7,425 nt of DNA from Bacteroidota bacterium (GTDB lineage: Bacteria; Bacteroidota; Bacteroidia; Flavobacteriales_D; Crocinitomicaceae). Positions 1 through 6,089 of this stretch are shown piece by piece. The stretch is from the NCBI GenBank assembly GCA_006226555.1, contig SBGS01000098.1, positions 1 through 7,425 on the forward strand. The letters are read 5' to 3'. The notes beneath the pieces are model-generated. The model was not told the origin of the DNA. It was given only the letters and a program-made list of their open reading frames with translations, and did no database searches. How positions within the stretch are numbered: the stretch's first letter is position 1; each line of letters starts with the position of its first letter. The translations under genes were made by a program, and so were the position numbers.

Positions 1-158
1 TTGACGTTGAAACGTGGACAACCATGTGACCCTGCGAACGCAGGATTCAAATAGATCGGATTCGCGTAGAACTGCGTGAATTGTGGATCCTGTGCAAAGA
101 TATTGCTTGACATTAGCAAGCATCCTGCGATCAGTACGGTATTTTTGAGTCTTCTCAT
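1..158 (-). CDS. PorP/SprF-family type IX secretion outer-membrane protein, N-terminal fragment
   Basis: Reading leftward from ATG at 158-156 gives 52 complete codons before the window edge, so only the N-terminus is present. It begins MRRLKNTVLIAGCLLMSSN followed by IFAQ, a clear Sec signal peptide with cleavage expected near Ala22/Gln23. The mature start DPQFTQFYANPIYLNPAFAG is the hallmark N-terminus of the PorP/SprF family, beta-barrel outer-membrane proteins of type IX secretion. In the established systems PorP is part of the T9SS machinery, and SprF-type paralogs serve particular secreted adhesins such as SprB. The fragment is too short to tell core PorP from one of the many paralogs, so no symbol is given. 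It is transcribed divergently from porU. The start is supported by the signal peptide and by a candidate promoter about 70 nt upstream. Family assignment is strong; subtype is unknown. Confidence 0.88.
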   Translation of the reverse strand, partial: MRRLKNTVLIAGCLLMSSNIFAQDPQFTQFYANPIYLNPAFAGSHGCPRFNV

Positions 159-227
159 CAATCTAAAACTTAGCTCAGATTACGTTATTATCAATTCTAC
201 TTTAACGGTTAGATTCCGATAAAGTTA

Positions 228-258
228 CAAATATTACAATAAGCGTAAAATATTCAAA
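228..258 (-). promoter_or_regulatory. Candidate Bacteroidota-type promoter for the leftward PorP/SprF gene
   Basis: On the minus strand TTTG (258-255) is followed after 19 nt by AATATTTG (235-228). This matches the Bacteroidota -7 consensus TAnnTTTG in five of six fixed positions, with the first T replaced by A; TA does occur one base further upstream (236-235, giving TAATATTTG). The -33/-7 spacing is right for the primary sigma factor of this phylum. Transcription would begin around 220, leaving a leader of about 60 nt before ATG 158. Inferred from motif and position only. Confidence 0.5.
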
Positions 259-285
259 GGTTTGTTCCGTTTTTTTACAAGGTTG

Positions 286-310
286 TGAGTCAAGTTTGTG
301 ATTAGACTCA
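286..310. repeat. Inverted repeat around the porU -33 element
   Basis: TGAGTC at 286-291 and GACTCA at 305-310 are exact reverse complements separated by 13 nt. The arms start 19 bp apart, about two helical turns, and the spacer contains the TTTG (295-298) proposed as the porU -33 element. This geometry would suit an operator bound by a dimeric regulator, but 6-bp arms can arise by chance. No matching known operator is recognised. Confidence 0.3.
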
Positions 311-326
311 GACTGAATTAAATTTG
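295..326 (+). promoter_or_regulatory. Promoter of porU (Bacteroidota -33/-7 type)
   Basis: TTTG at 295-298 and TAAATTTG at 319-326 are separated by 20 nt. The second element is an exact match to the Bacteroidota -7 consensus TAnnTTTG and the first matches the -33 TTTG. Transcription should start around 332-335, giving a leader of about 30 nt before ATG 365. This is the only upstream signal in the window with both halves matching exactly. It lies in the divergent region between the PorP/SprF gene and porU. Confidence 0.7.
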
Positions 327-364
327 TAGAACTTAACAATTGAACCTTTTCGATTCTTCTATAT

Positions 365-3300
365 ATGAAAAGAATACAACTCATAGTTATATTTCTTAGT
401 CTCGTTTTTTCGTCGTTTTCCCAGCGTTCACAGGCTATTAGTGTGAAATGGTCGGATAGTAGGGCTACTAATATTGGTGGAAGGGAATTTTTATTACCCG
501 TGATCGAAGAGCAAGAATACAATGCTTATTTACCGAATATTTATTATCGTATTCCGCTGGAATCTAATCAGGAAATAAATGTTGTGAATGTTTTTACGGA
601 GGAGGCATCTTCCTCCGAAATTGAATATTTGCAGTACAGAAATGCGGATATCCCAACTAATTTACCTGATTTTAAAATTGTAAACGCCGCGACTGAGCGG
701 TATGCGGTTTTAAACGCTTTACCATATATAAAAGTGAATGGGGTGATCAAACGTGTTGTGACAATTCGCTACAACAAGGGAGTAAAAGCTGATGTTGCGT
801 ATAAAAAATCCAATAAGAGCTACGCTGCCAATTCAGTCCTACGCGCTGGTTCCGGTGATTGGTATAAAATAAGCGTTGATAAGGATGGTGTTTACAAGAT
901 CGATTATGATTTTCTCGTGTCCCTGGGAATAGATGTCGATAATATCGATCCAAATTGGATAAATATATATGGTAATGGAGACGGCAGACTTCCAGAGCTT
1001 AACAGTATGCCTAGAACAGATGACCTTGCCAAGAATGCAATAGACATTATTGGAGATGGTGATGGAAGCTTTGATTCCGGTGATTATATTCTTTTCTATG
1101 GATGGGGACCTGATCGATGGTACGAGGGGTCTGGCGCATTTTACAGGGATAAACACATTTATTCCAATACCTCTGTTTACTTTATAAATATAAATAGTGC
1201 AGAGACACCTTCAAGGATCTCCTTTCAGAGCGCACCTGCAGCTTCGAATACCACAGTTTCGTCATACAGCTATTTTACTGCTCATGAAAGCGATCTGGTG
1301 TCTCTTGTGAATGGCGGTCAAAGATGGTACGGTGAATTGTTCGATACAGACCTGGAAAGAACTTTTCCTTTTCAGATCCCTAATATTCTTACTTCTCAAC
1401 CAGTAAACTTTGAAGTGTCGTTGGCGAGTAATGCATCGCTTTCTTCAGGAACTGCACAGACATACTCTGTTTCAGGAACTCAGATATTTTCAACCTCATT
1501 ACCAACATCTGCTGAATATGGACGATCGGTGAATACAATGAGCTATAATGCCTCCTCCTCAAGCATTCCATTTAAGATCAGTATAACAAGAAATTCGCCA
1601 AGTGTTTTAACGTATTTGGACAAGATCACGCTTAATTGTAGACGGCAGTTGGTTTTTATGAATGATCAGTTCAATTTTACTGACTTAAATTCAGTTGGTA
1701 CCGGGAATGTAAGTGCCTTTACTGTTGGTTCATTTCCCTCGACAGGATTCGTGTGGGATGTCACCGACAGACATAATCCCGTGTTAATGAACGGCTCTTT
1801 TTCCGGAACAGATTATACTTTCGTGAGAGAGACGGACACATTAAGATGGTTTGTTGCTTCTGATGGGGAAGATTATTACACTCCTTCTGTCGTAGCTCCC
1901 GTAGGTAAACTAGAATATCAAAATTTACATGCTTTAGAACAAGCCGATTATATTATTGTTACCTATCAAGGTTTTGAAACACATGCTGAGCGTTTAGCAA
2001 ACTTACACAGAGCTGAGGGGATGAGTGTTCACGTGGTAAGGATCGACCAGATCTATAACGAATTCAGCTCAGGGATCCAGGATGCGGGGGCGATAAGGAC
2101 ATTTATGAAGATGTTCTGGGATCGAGGAGCGTCGACTCCAGAGACACGACCAAAGTATTTGTTGTTATTTGGTGATGGAACTTATGATCCTAAGAATCGC
2201 GTACCGAATAGCAGCAACTTTATCTTGACATATCAAATGTTAAATTCTGAGAGTCATATTAGTGCTATGCCATCTGATGACTTTTTTGGTATGCTGGATG
2301 ATTCAGATGCCATGAATTCGACTGATCAAGTTGATATAGGTGTAGGGAGATTGTTAGCGAGTACCCAGGAAAATGCAAGGGAATTGGTTGATAAGATCGA
2401 ACACTACATGAAAAACGGATCTTCGATCTATGCCAACACAGGAGCTGCCTGTGGTATTTCCGGTTCAAATTCAACTTTTGGAGATTGGAGAACTCGATAT
2501 GTTCAGATTGCCGACGATGAGGAGGGTAATTACTTCTTGAACTTTGACGTAGAACCTCAATATGAATATGTGAGAGATTCTTTTCCTGAGATGAATTGCG
2601 AGAAGATCTACACGGATGCTTATCAGCAAACGACTACAGCCGGAGGTGAGCGCTATCCAGATGTGAATGAGGACATAGACAGGAGTATGTCGCGTGGTGC
2701 ACTTGTGATCAACTATGTTGGTCATGGAGGTGAGGTCGGATTGGCAGAAGAAAGAGTGCTAACGATCCCTATGATCCAAAGCTGGAACAATATCAATAAT
2801 TTGCCATTGTTTGTTTCCGCTACTTGTGAGTTTACAAAATTTGATGATCCGGATAGGGTTTCGGCAGGAGAGTGGGTGGCATTAAATCCTCAGGGAGGAG
2901 CTGTTGCTCTTATGACAACTACGCGGTCTGTATTTTTCGGTACCAACACTCAGATTGGAAGGGAGTTCTATAAGAATGTATTTAAGAGAAATGCTGCTCT
3001 GGAACCAAGAACATTTGGTGAGATCATCATGGATACTAAAAATGCTGTTGGAGGAGATAACAAACGTTCGTTTACGTTGATCGGTGATCCGGCACTGAAA
3101 ATCGCTTTGCCTGAATTAAAGATTGTTACCGACAGTATCAATGGATTAGATCCCGATTTGGAAGCAGATACGTTGAACGCGCTTTCAAAAGTTGTGATCA
3201 AGGGACATGTAGAAGATCAATTTGGTAATGTTCAGAATGCATACAACGGATTACTTTATCCAACCATCTTTGACAAACCAAAAGTTCAGATGACCTTGAG

Positions 3301-4201
3301 TAATGATGGACCTACGGCCTCACCTGTCAGATCATTCATGAATCAGACAGCAAAGGCATATCGCGGTAAAGCAAGTATTCAGAATGGTTATTTTGAATTT
3401 ACATGTATTATTCCGAAGGATATTGACTACAGTATTGGTCACGGTAAATTGAGTTATTACGGAACAAATAACAGTGATGACGCTATTGGTTTTGATACCT
3501 TGTTCTATATAGGTGGAGTTGATCCGAATGGAATTAATGACGATGTTGGTCCGGAGATCGACGCATTCATGAATGAAGAGACTTTCGTTGATGGAGGACT
3601 TACAAATGAGTCACCGGTGCTCATAGTAAAGCTTTTTGACGAAAATGGGATCAATACAACCGGTAATGGTATTGGTCACGATCTTGTAGCCATCCTGGAC
3701 GGAGAAACCAGTAAACCTATCGTTTTGAACGATTATTATTCTGCCGATCTCGATTCGTATCAATCAGGTGAGATACGTTATCCATTCAGCAATCTTGAAC
3801 CGGGGCAACATACCTTGCGCATAAAGGTATGGGATGTCAATAATAATTCTTCGGAAACAGAATTGATCTTTGTTGTGCAGGAAAAAGTTGAAATGAAACT
3901 GGAGCATGTACTAAATTATCCGAACCCGTTCACTGATCAAACTGAGTTTTTCTTTGAACATAATCAGGCCTGCGAAGTGATGGAGGTTCAGGTTCAGGTG
4001 TTTACGGTTTCGGGAAGATTGGTGAGGACGATCAATCAATACGTCCATACCACGGGATTCAGATCTCAGGGAATAGCATGGGATGGAAAAGATGAATTTG
4101 GAGATCAGTTGGCGAAAGGAGTATATGTCTATAGAATACTGGCAACAACTCCGGAAGGAAACAAGGCTGAGGCTCTTCAGAAGCTGGTGTTATTAAAATA
4201 G
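365..4201 (+). CDS. porU: Type IX secretion system sortase PorU (C-terminal signal peptidase, gingipain-like C25 fold)
   Basis: A protein of 1278 residues. PorU removes the C-terminal sorting domain of T9SS cargo at the outer surface and, in Porphyromonas gingivalis, joins the cargo to A-LPS; it works bound to the barrel protein PorV. Residues 1-19 form a Sec signal peptide with likely cleavage at Ser19/Gln20. An Asp/Gly-rich N-terminal module (about 165-250, including IIGDGDGSFDSGDYILFYG) is followed by beta-rich sequence to about 510. The peptidase C25 domain spans roughly 525-915: LLLFGDGTYDP near 599-609, catalytic His787 in INYVGHGGE and catalytic Cys821 in FVSATCEF. The His-Cys distance of 34 is close to the 33 of gingipain RgpB. 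The end (about 1178-1278), with LNYPNPF, VSGRLV and WDGKDEFGDQLAKGVYVYR, is a T9SS type-A-like C-terminal domain, also known in PorU itself. Both catalytic residues are intact and no frameshift is seen. The start is fixed by the signal peptide and the promoter just upstream. porV follows after 64 nt. Confidence 0.96.
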   Translation: MKRIQLIVIFLSLVFSSFSQRSQAISVKWSDSRATNIGGREFLLPVIEEQEYNAYLPNIYYRIPLESNQEINVVNVFTEEASSSEIEYLQYRNADIPTNLPDFKIVNAATERYAVLNALPYIKVNGVIKRVVTIRYNKGVKADVAYKKSNKSYAANSVLRAGSGDWYKISVDKDGVYKIDYDFLVSLGIDVDNIDPNWINIYGNGDGRLPELNSMPRTDDLAKNAIDIIGDGDGSFDSGDYILFYGWGPDRWYEGSGAFYRDKHIYSNTSVYFININSAETPSRISFQSAPAASNTTVSSYSYFTAHESDLVSLVNGGQRWYGELFDTDLERTFPFQIPNILTSQPVNFEVSLASNASLSSGTAQTYSVSGTQIFSTSLPTSAEYGRSVNTMSYNASSSSIPFKISITRNSPSVLTYLDKITLNCRRQLVFMNDQFNFTDLNSVGTGNVSAFTVGSFPSTGFVWDVTDRHNPVLMNGSFSGTDYTFVRETDTLRWFVASDGEDYYTPSVVAPVGKLEYQNLHALEQADYIIVTYQGFETHAERLANLHRAEGMSVHVVRIDQIYNEFSSGIQDAGAIRTFMKMFWDRGASTPETRPKYLLLFGDGTYDPKNRVPNSSNFILTYQMLNSESHISAMPSDDFFGMLDDSDAMNSTDQVDIGVGRLLASTQENARELVDKIEHYMKNGSSIYANTGAACGISGSNSTFGDWRTRYVQIADDEEGNYFLNFDVEPQYEYVRDSFPEMNCEKIYTDAYQQTTTAGGERYPDVNEDIDRSMSRGALVINYVGHGGEVGLAEERVLTIPMIQSWNNINNLPLFVSATCEFTKFDDPDRVSAGEWVALNPQGGAVALMTTTRSVFFGTNTQIGREFYKNVFKRNAALEPRTFGEIIMDTKNAVGGDNKRSFTLIGDPALKIALPELKIVTDSINGLDPDLEADTLNALSKVVIKGHVEDQFGNVQNAYNGLLYPTIFDKPKVQMTLSNDGPTASPVRSFMNQTAKAYRGKASIQNGYFEFTCIIPKDIDYSIGHGKLSYYGTNNSDDAIGFDTLFYIGGVDPNGINDDVGPEIDAFMNEETFVDGGLTNESPVLIVKLFDENGINTTGNGIGHDLVAILDGETSKPIVLNDYYSADLDSYQSGEIRYPFSNLEPGQHTLRIKVWDVNNNSSETELIFVVQEKVEMKLEHVLNYPNPFTDQTEFFFEHNQACEVMEVQVQVFTVSGRLVRTINQYVHTTGFRSQGIAWDGKDEFGDQLAKGVYVYRILATTPEGNKAEALQKLVLLK

Positions 4202-4243
4202 TCAGAAATTCGAGTGACATACAATAAAGGACTTTTGTTTACG

Positions 4244-4251
4244 TATATTTG
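4244..4251 (+). promoter_or_regulatory. -7 promoter element upstream of porV
   Basis: TATATTTG is an exact match to the Bacteroidota -7 consensus, in the 64-nt gap between porU and porV. A TTTG at the expected -33 position (about 4220-4224) is missing; the only nearby TTTG (4234-4237) is too close. If used, transcription would start around 4256-4259 and leave a leader of only about 10 nt before ATG 4266. It would let porV and ispF be expressed apart from porU, in addition to any readthrough. No convincing terminator lies between the two genes. Confidence 0.55.
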
Positions 4252-4265
4252 TCAGCTCAATACGA

Positions 4266-5567
4266 ATGAAAAAAATGCATAAAGTAATCAATTCGATAGG
4301 TAGTATAGGATTCGTGATGATCTCATTTATCGGTATCTCACAGCCAACTGGTAGCGGGGTAACGAGCAACGATCTACAGTTAAACACGATCACCACGGCA
4401 ATGCCTTTTTTGGCAATTACTCCCGATTCCAGAGCAGGTGGTATGGGTGATGCTGGTACAGCTTTAAGTGCTGATGCGAATTCTGTTTATTGGAATACCT
4501 CCATGTTGAACTTTGCCAAATCGAAATCAGAGATAGCGGTATCTTACACGCCGTGGTTAAGACAGCTTACAAATGACATCCATTTGTCTTACGTTTCAGG
4601 TTATTATAAATTCAACGAACGCCACACAGTTGGAGGTGCTTTGAGGTATTTTAGCTTGGGTAATATCACGTTTACCAGTGACCAAGGAGATGTTATTCGT
4701 GATGATAAACCGAATGAATTTGAATTGGTTGGAGCATATGCCTTTAGAACTTCGGAAAGAACATCTGTAGGTATTAACGGTAAGTTTGCATATTCAAATT
4801 TGACAGGTGGATTGCCAGTTGCAGGTGTTGATACAAAGGCAGGAGTCGTTGGAGGAGCTGATATTTCATTCACCTATAGAAACGATGATGCAAAAATAGG
4901 AGGTACCAATGGTATTTACACTTTTGCAGCAACGATCAATAACATTGGTAATAAGGTTAAATACACAAACGTAGGATCGAATAGTCCGGGAGATTTTATT
5001 CCGATGAATTTAAAGATCGGTAACTCTTTCCTTGCCGAGTTTGATAAATACAATAATGTTGTTTTCGCAATTGATATCCAGAAATTGCTTGTTCCAACAC
5101 CGGCATTTTATGATTTCAATAGTGATGGTGATTACATCCTAATGTCAGGGATGACAAATGATGTAGGTGTTATTGCTGGTATGATCCAATCGTTCTACGA
5201 TGCTCCGGGACGTATAGCGGAAGATGAAGGAGGAAATTACATTCAGAATCCCGATGGAAGCTATCAGGTAGTTAAAGGGTCGAAACTAAAAGAGGAGTTG
5301 TCCGAGATCAATATTGCGACTGGATTGGAATATTGGTATAATAACCTATTCGCATTACGTGGAGGTTTCTTCTACGAAAGTAAAAACAAAGGTGCTCGTC
5401 AGTTCTTCAACTTTGGCGTTGGGCTGAAGTATAACAAGTTCGGTATCGATATTTCTTATCTGGCAGCATTACAACGTCAGAATCCTTTGGCAAATACACT
5501 TCGCTTCACTCTAAGAATGACACTTGGTGAAGGAGGTAGCACGAGTGCCAGCGCTAAACCTGAATAG
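4266..5567 (+). CDS. porV: Type IX secretion system outer-membrane protein PorV
   Basis: A protein of 433 residues, a FadL-like beta-barrel of the outer membrane. PorV (also called LptO) takes T9SS cargo from the translocon through its C-terminal signal and delivers it to the PorU sortase; it also anchors PorU. Residues 1-25 are a signal peptide with a hydrophobic core (IGSIGFVMISFIGIS) and likely cleavage before Gln26. The family signature follows at 46-80 (MPFLAITPDSRAGGMGDAGT, then ADANSVYWNTSML). The rest alternates aromatic and polar residues as in barrel strands, with a long polar loop around 283-348 that includes FNSDGDY and NPDGSYQ. The last strand (NTLRFTLRMTL, 410-420) is followed by a 13-residue Gly/Ser/Ala tail. 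ATG 4266 gives the full signal peptide; ATG 4275 (Met4) is a possible alternative. Adjacency to porU is a conserved arrangement in this phylum and supports both calls. Confidence 0.96.
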   Translation: MKKMHKVINSIGSIGFVMISFIGISQPTGSGVTSNDLQLNTITTAMPFLAITPDSRAGGMGDAGTALSADANSVYWNTSMLNFAKSKSEIAVSYTPWLRQLTNDIHLSYVSGYYKFNERHTVGGALRYFSLGNITFTSDQGDVIRDDKPNEFELVGAYAFRTSERTSVGINGKFAYSNLTGGLPVAGVDTKAGVVGGADISFTYRNDDAKIGGTNGIYTFAATINNIGNKVKYTNVGSNSPGDFIPMNLKIGNSFLAEFDKYNNVVFAIDIQKLLVPTPAFYDFNSDGDYILMSGMTNDVGVIAGMIQSFYDAPGRIAEDEGGNYIQNPDGSYQVVKGSKLKEELSEINIATGLEYWYNNLFALRGGFFYESKNKGARQFFNFGVGLKYNKFGIDISYLAALQRQNPLANTLRFTLRMTLGEGGSTSASAKPE

Positions 5568-5569
5568 TC

Positions 5570-6046
5570 GTGAATCTGCGTATCGGTTTTGGAGTAGATG
5601 TACACCGCTTGGGAGAAGGAATTCCTCTTATGGTGGGAGGTGTTGAAATTCCATCTGACTTTGGTGCCATAGGTCATTCTGATGCTGATGTACTTCTTCA
5701 TGCTATTTGTGATGCTATTCTGGGCGCGGCTAATCTAAGAGATATAGGTTATCATTTTTCAGATAAAGATCCCAAGTACAAGGGGATTGATAGTAAAATT
5801 CTATTAAGGGAATCCTATAGATTAGTGCAGGAAAAAGGTTATACAGTAGTGAATTTAGATTGTACTGTTATCTTGGAACGCCCCAAGCTGAACCCATCTA
5901 TCCCATCTATGATGGAGGTGATAGCAAAAATTCTTGGTATAGAACAAGATGCGGTATCAATAAAGGCAACCACGCACGAAAAAGTTGATTCATTTGGACA
6001 GTCTGAGGCGATTAAGGCTTATGCAGTTTGTCTTCTGAATCGTTAA
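5570..6046 (+). CDS. ispF: 2-C-methyl-D-erythritol 2,4-cyclodiphosphate synthase (IspF)
   Basis: A protein of 158 residues; E. coli IspF has 159. It converts CDP-methylerythritol 2-phosphate to the 2,4-cyclodiphosphate with release of CMP, in the cytosolic MEP pathway to isoprenoids. Zinc ligands are visible at Asp10 and His12 (GFGVDVHRL) and His44 (SDADVLLHAICDAI). Also present are LRDIGYHFSDKDP (56-68), GIDSKILLRE (72-81) and KATTHEK (132-138), with Glu137 matching E. coli Glu135. What is unusual is the motif that follows: VDSFGQSEAI (139-148) stands where E. coli has LGFTGRGEGI, so Phe139 and Arg142 of E. coli become Ser141 and Gln144. Catalytic and metal residues are intact, so enzyme function is expected. 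The start is GTG 5570, 2 nt after the porV stop, and the MNLRIGFGVD N-terminus fits the family. No promoter is seen before it, which implies co-transcription with porV. Confidence 0.96.
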   Translation: MNLRIGFGVDVHRLGEGIPLMVGGVEIPSDFGAIGHSDADVLLHAICDAILGAANLRDIGYHFSDKDPKYKGIDSKILLRESYRLVQEKGYTVVNLDCTVILERPKLNPSIPSMMEVIAKILGIEQDAVSIKATTHEKVDSFGQSEAIKAYAVCLLNR

Positions 6047-6049
6047 TGA

Positions 6050-6061
6050 AACTCAGGAGTT
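6050..6061. repeat. Short inverted repeat just upstream of the bioB -7 element
   Basis: AACTC (6050-6054) and GAGTT (6057-6061) are exact reverse complements with a 2-nt centre. They end 2 nt before the bioB -7 octamer, where a repressor could block RNA polymerase. It does not resemble the known long BirA operator (TTGTAAACC arms with a 14-16 nt spacer). Five-bp arms are weak evidence and chance is a fair explanation. Confidence 0.2.
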
Positions 6062-6063
6062 CT

Positions 6064-6071
6064 TATATTTG
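6064..6071 (+). promoter_or_regulatory. -7 promoter element upstream of bioB
   Basis: TATATTTG is an exact Bacteroidota -7 consensus, identical to the octamer before porV, in the 43-nt gap between ispF and bioB. No TTTG is seen at the expected -33 spacing (about 6040-6045); the nearest (6027-6030) is too far upstream. Transcription would start around 6077-6080, about 10 nt before ATG 6090. This position rules out translation from the in-frame TTG at 6069-6071, which is part of the promoter. Confidence 0.55.
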
Positions 6072-6089
6072 TACCTCACGGTAAAGATT

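Noticed and set aside
262..277. T-run at 270-277 as part of a terminator in the divergent region
   Set aside because: No GC-rich hairpin precedes it, and no gene converges here to need one.
202..522. Leftward 106-residue open frame across the intergenic region and the porU start
   Set aside because: It runs antisense through the porU promoter and signal peptide, has no recognisable domain, and the composition reads as a mirror of the coding strand and AT-rich spacer.
1042..1090. Asp/Gly-rich loop in PorU (IIGDGDGSFDSGD) as a dockerin or calcium-binding repeat
   Set aside because: It resembles DxDxSxD calcium loops, but a similar segment is common in PorU proteins and occurs once, without repeat structure.
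839..1156. Leftward 105-residue open frame inside porU
   Set aside because: Antisense to a well-supported conserved gene, no domain or promoter; a chance frame.
4201..4218. GTCA...TGAC as a terminator after porU
   Set aside because: Only a 4-bp stem with a 10-nt loop and no T-tract following; too weak for an intrinsic terminator.
6069..6089. TTG 6069 as the bioB start codon
   Set aside because: It overlaps the -7 promoter octamer, and ATG 6090 matches family length better.
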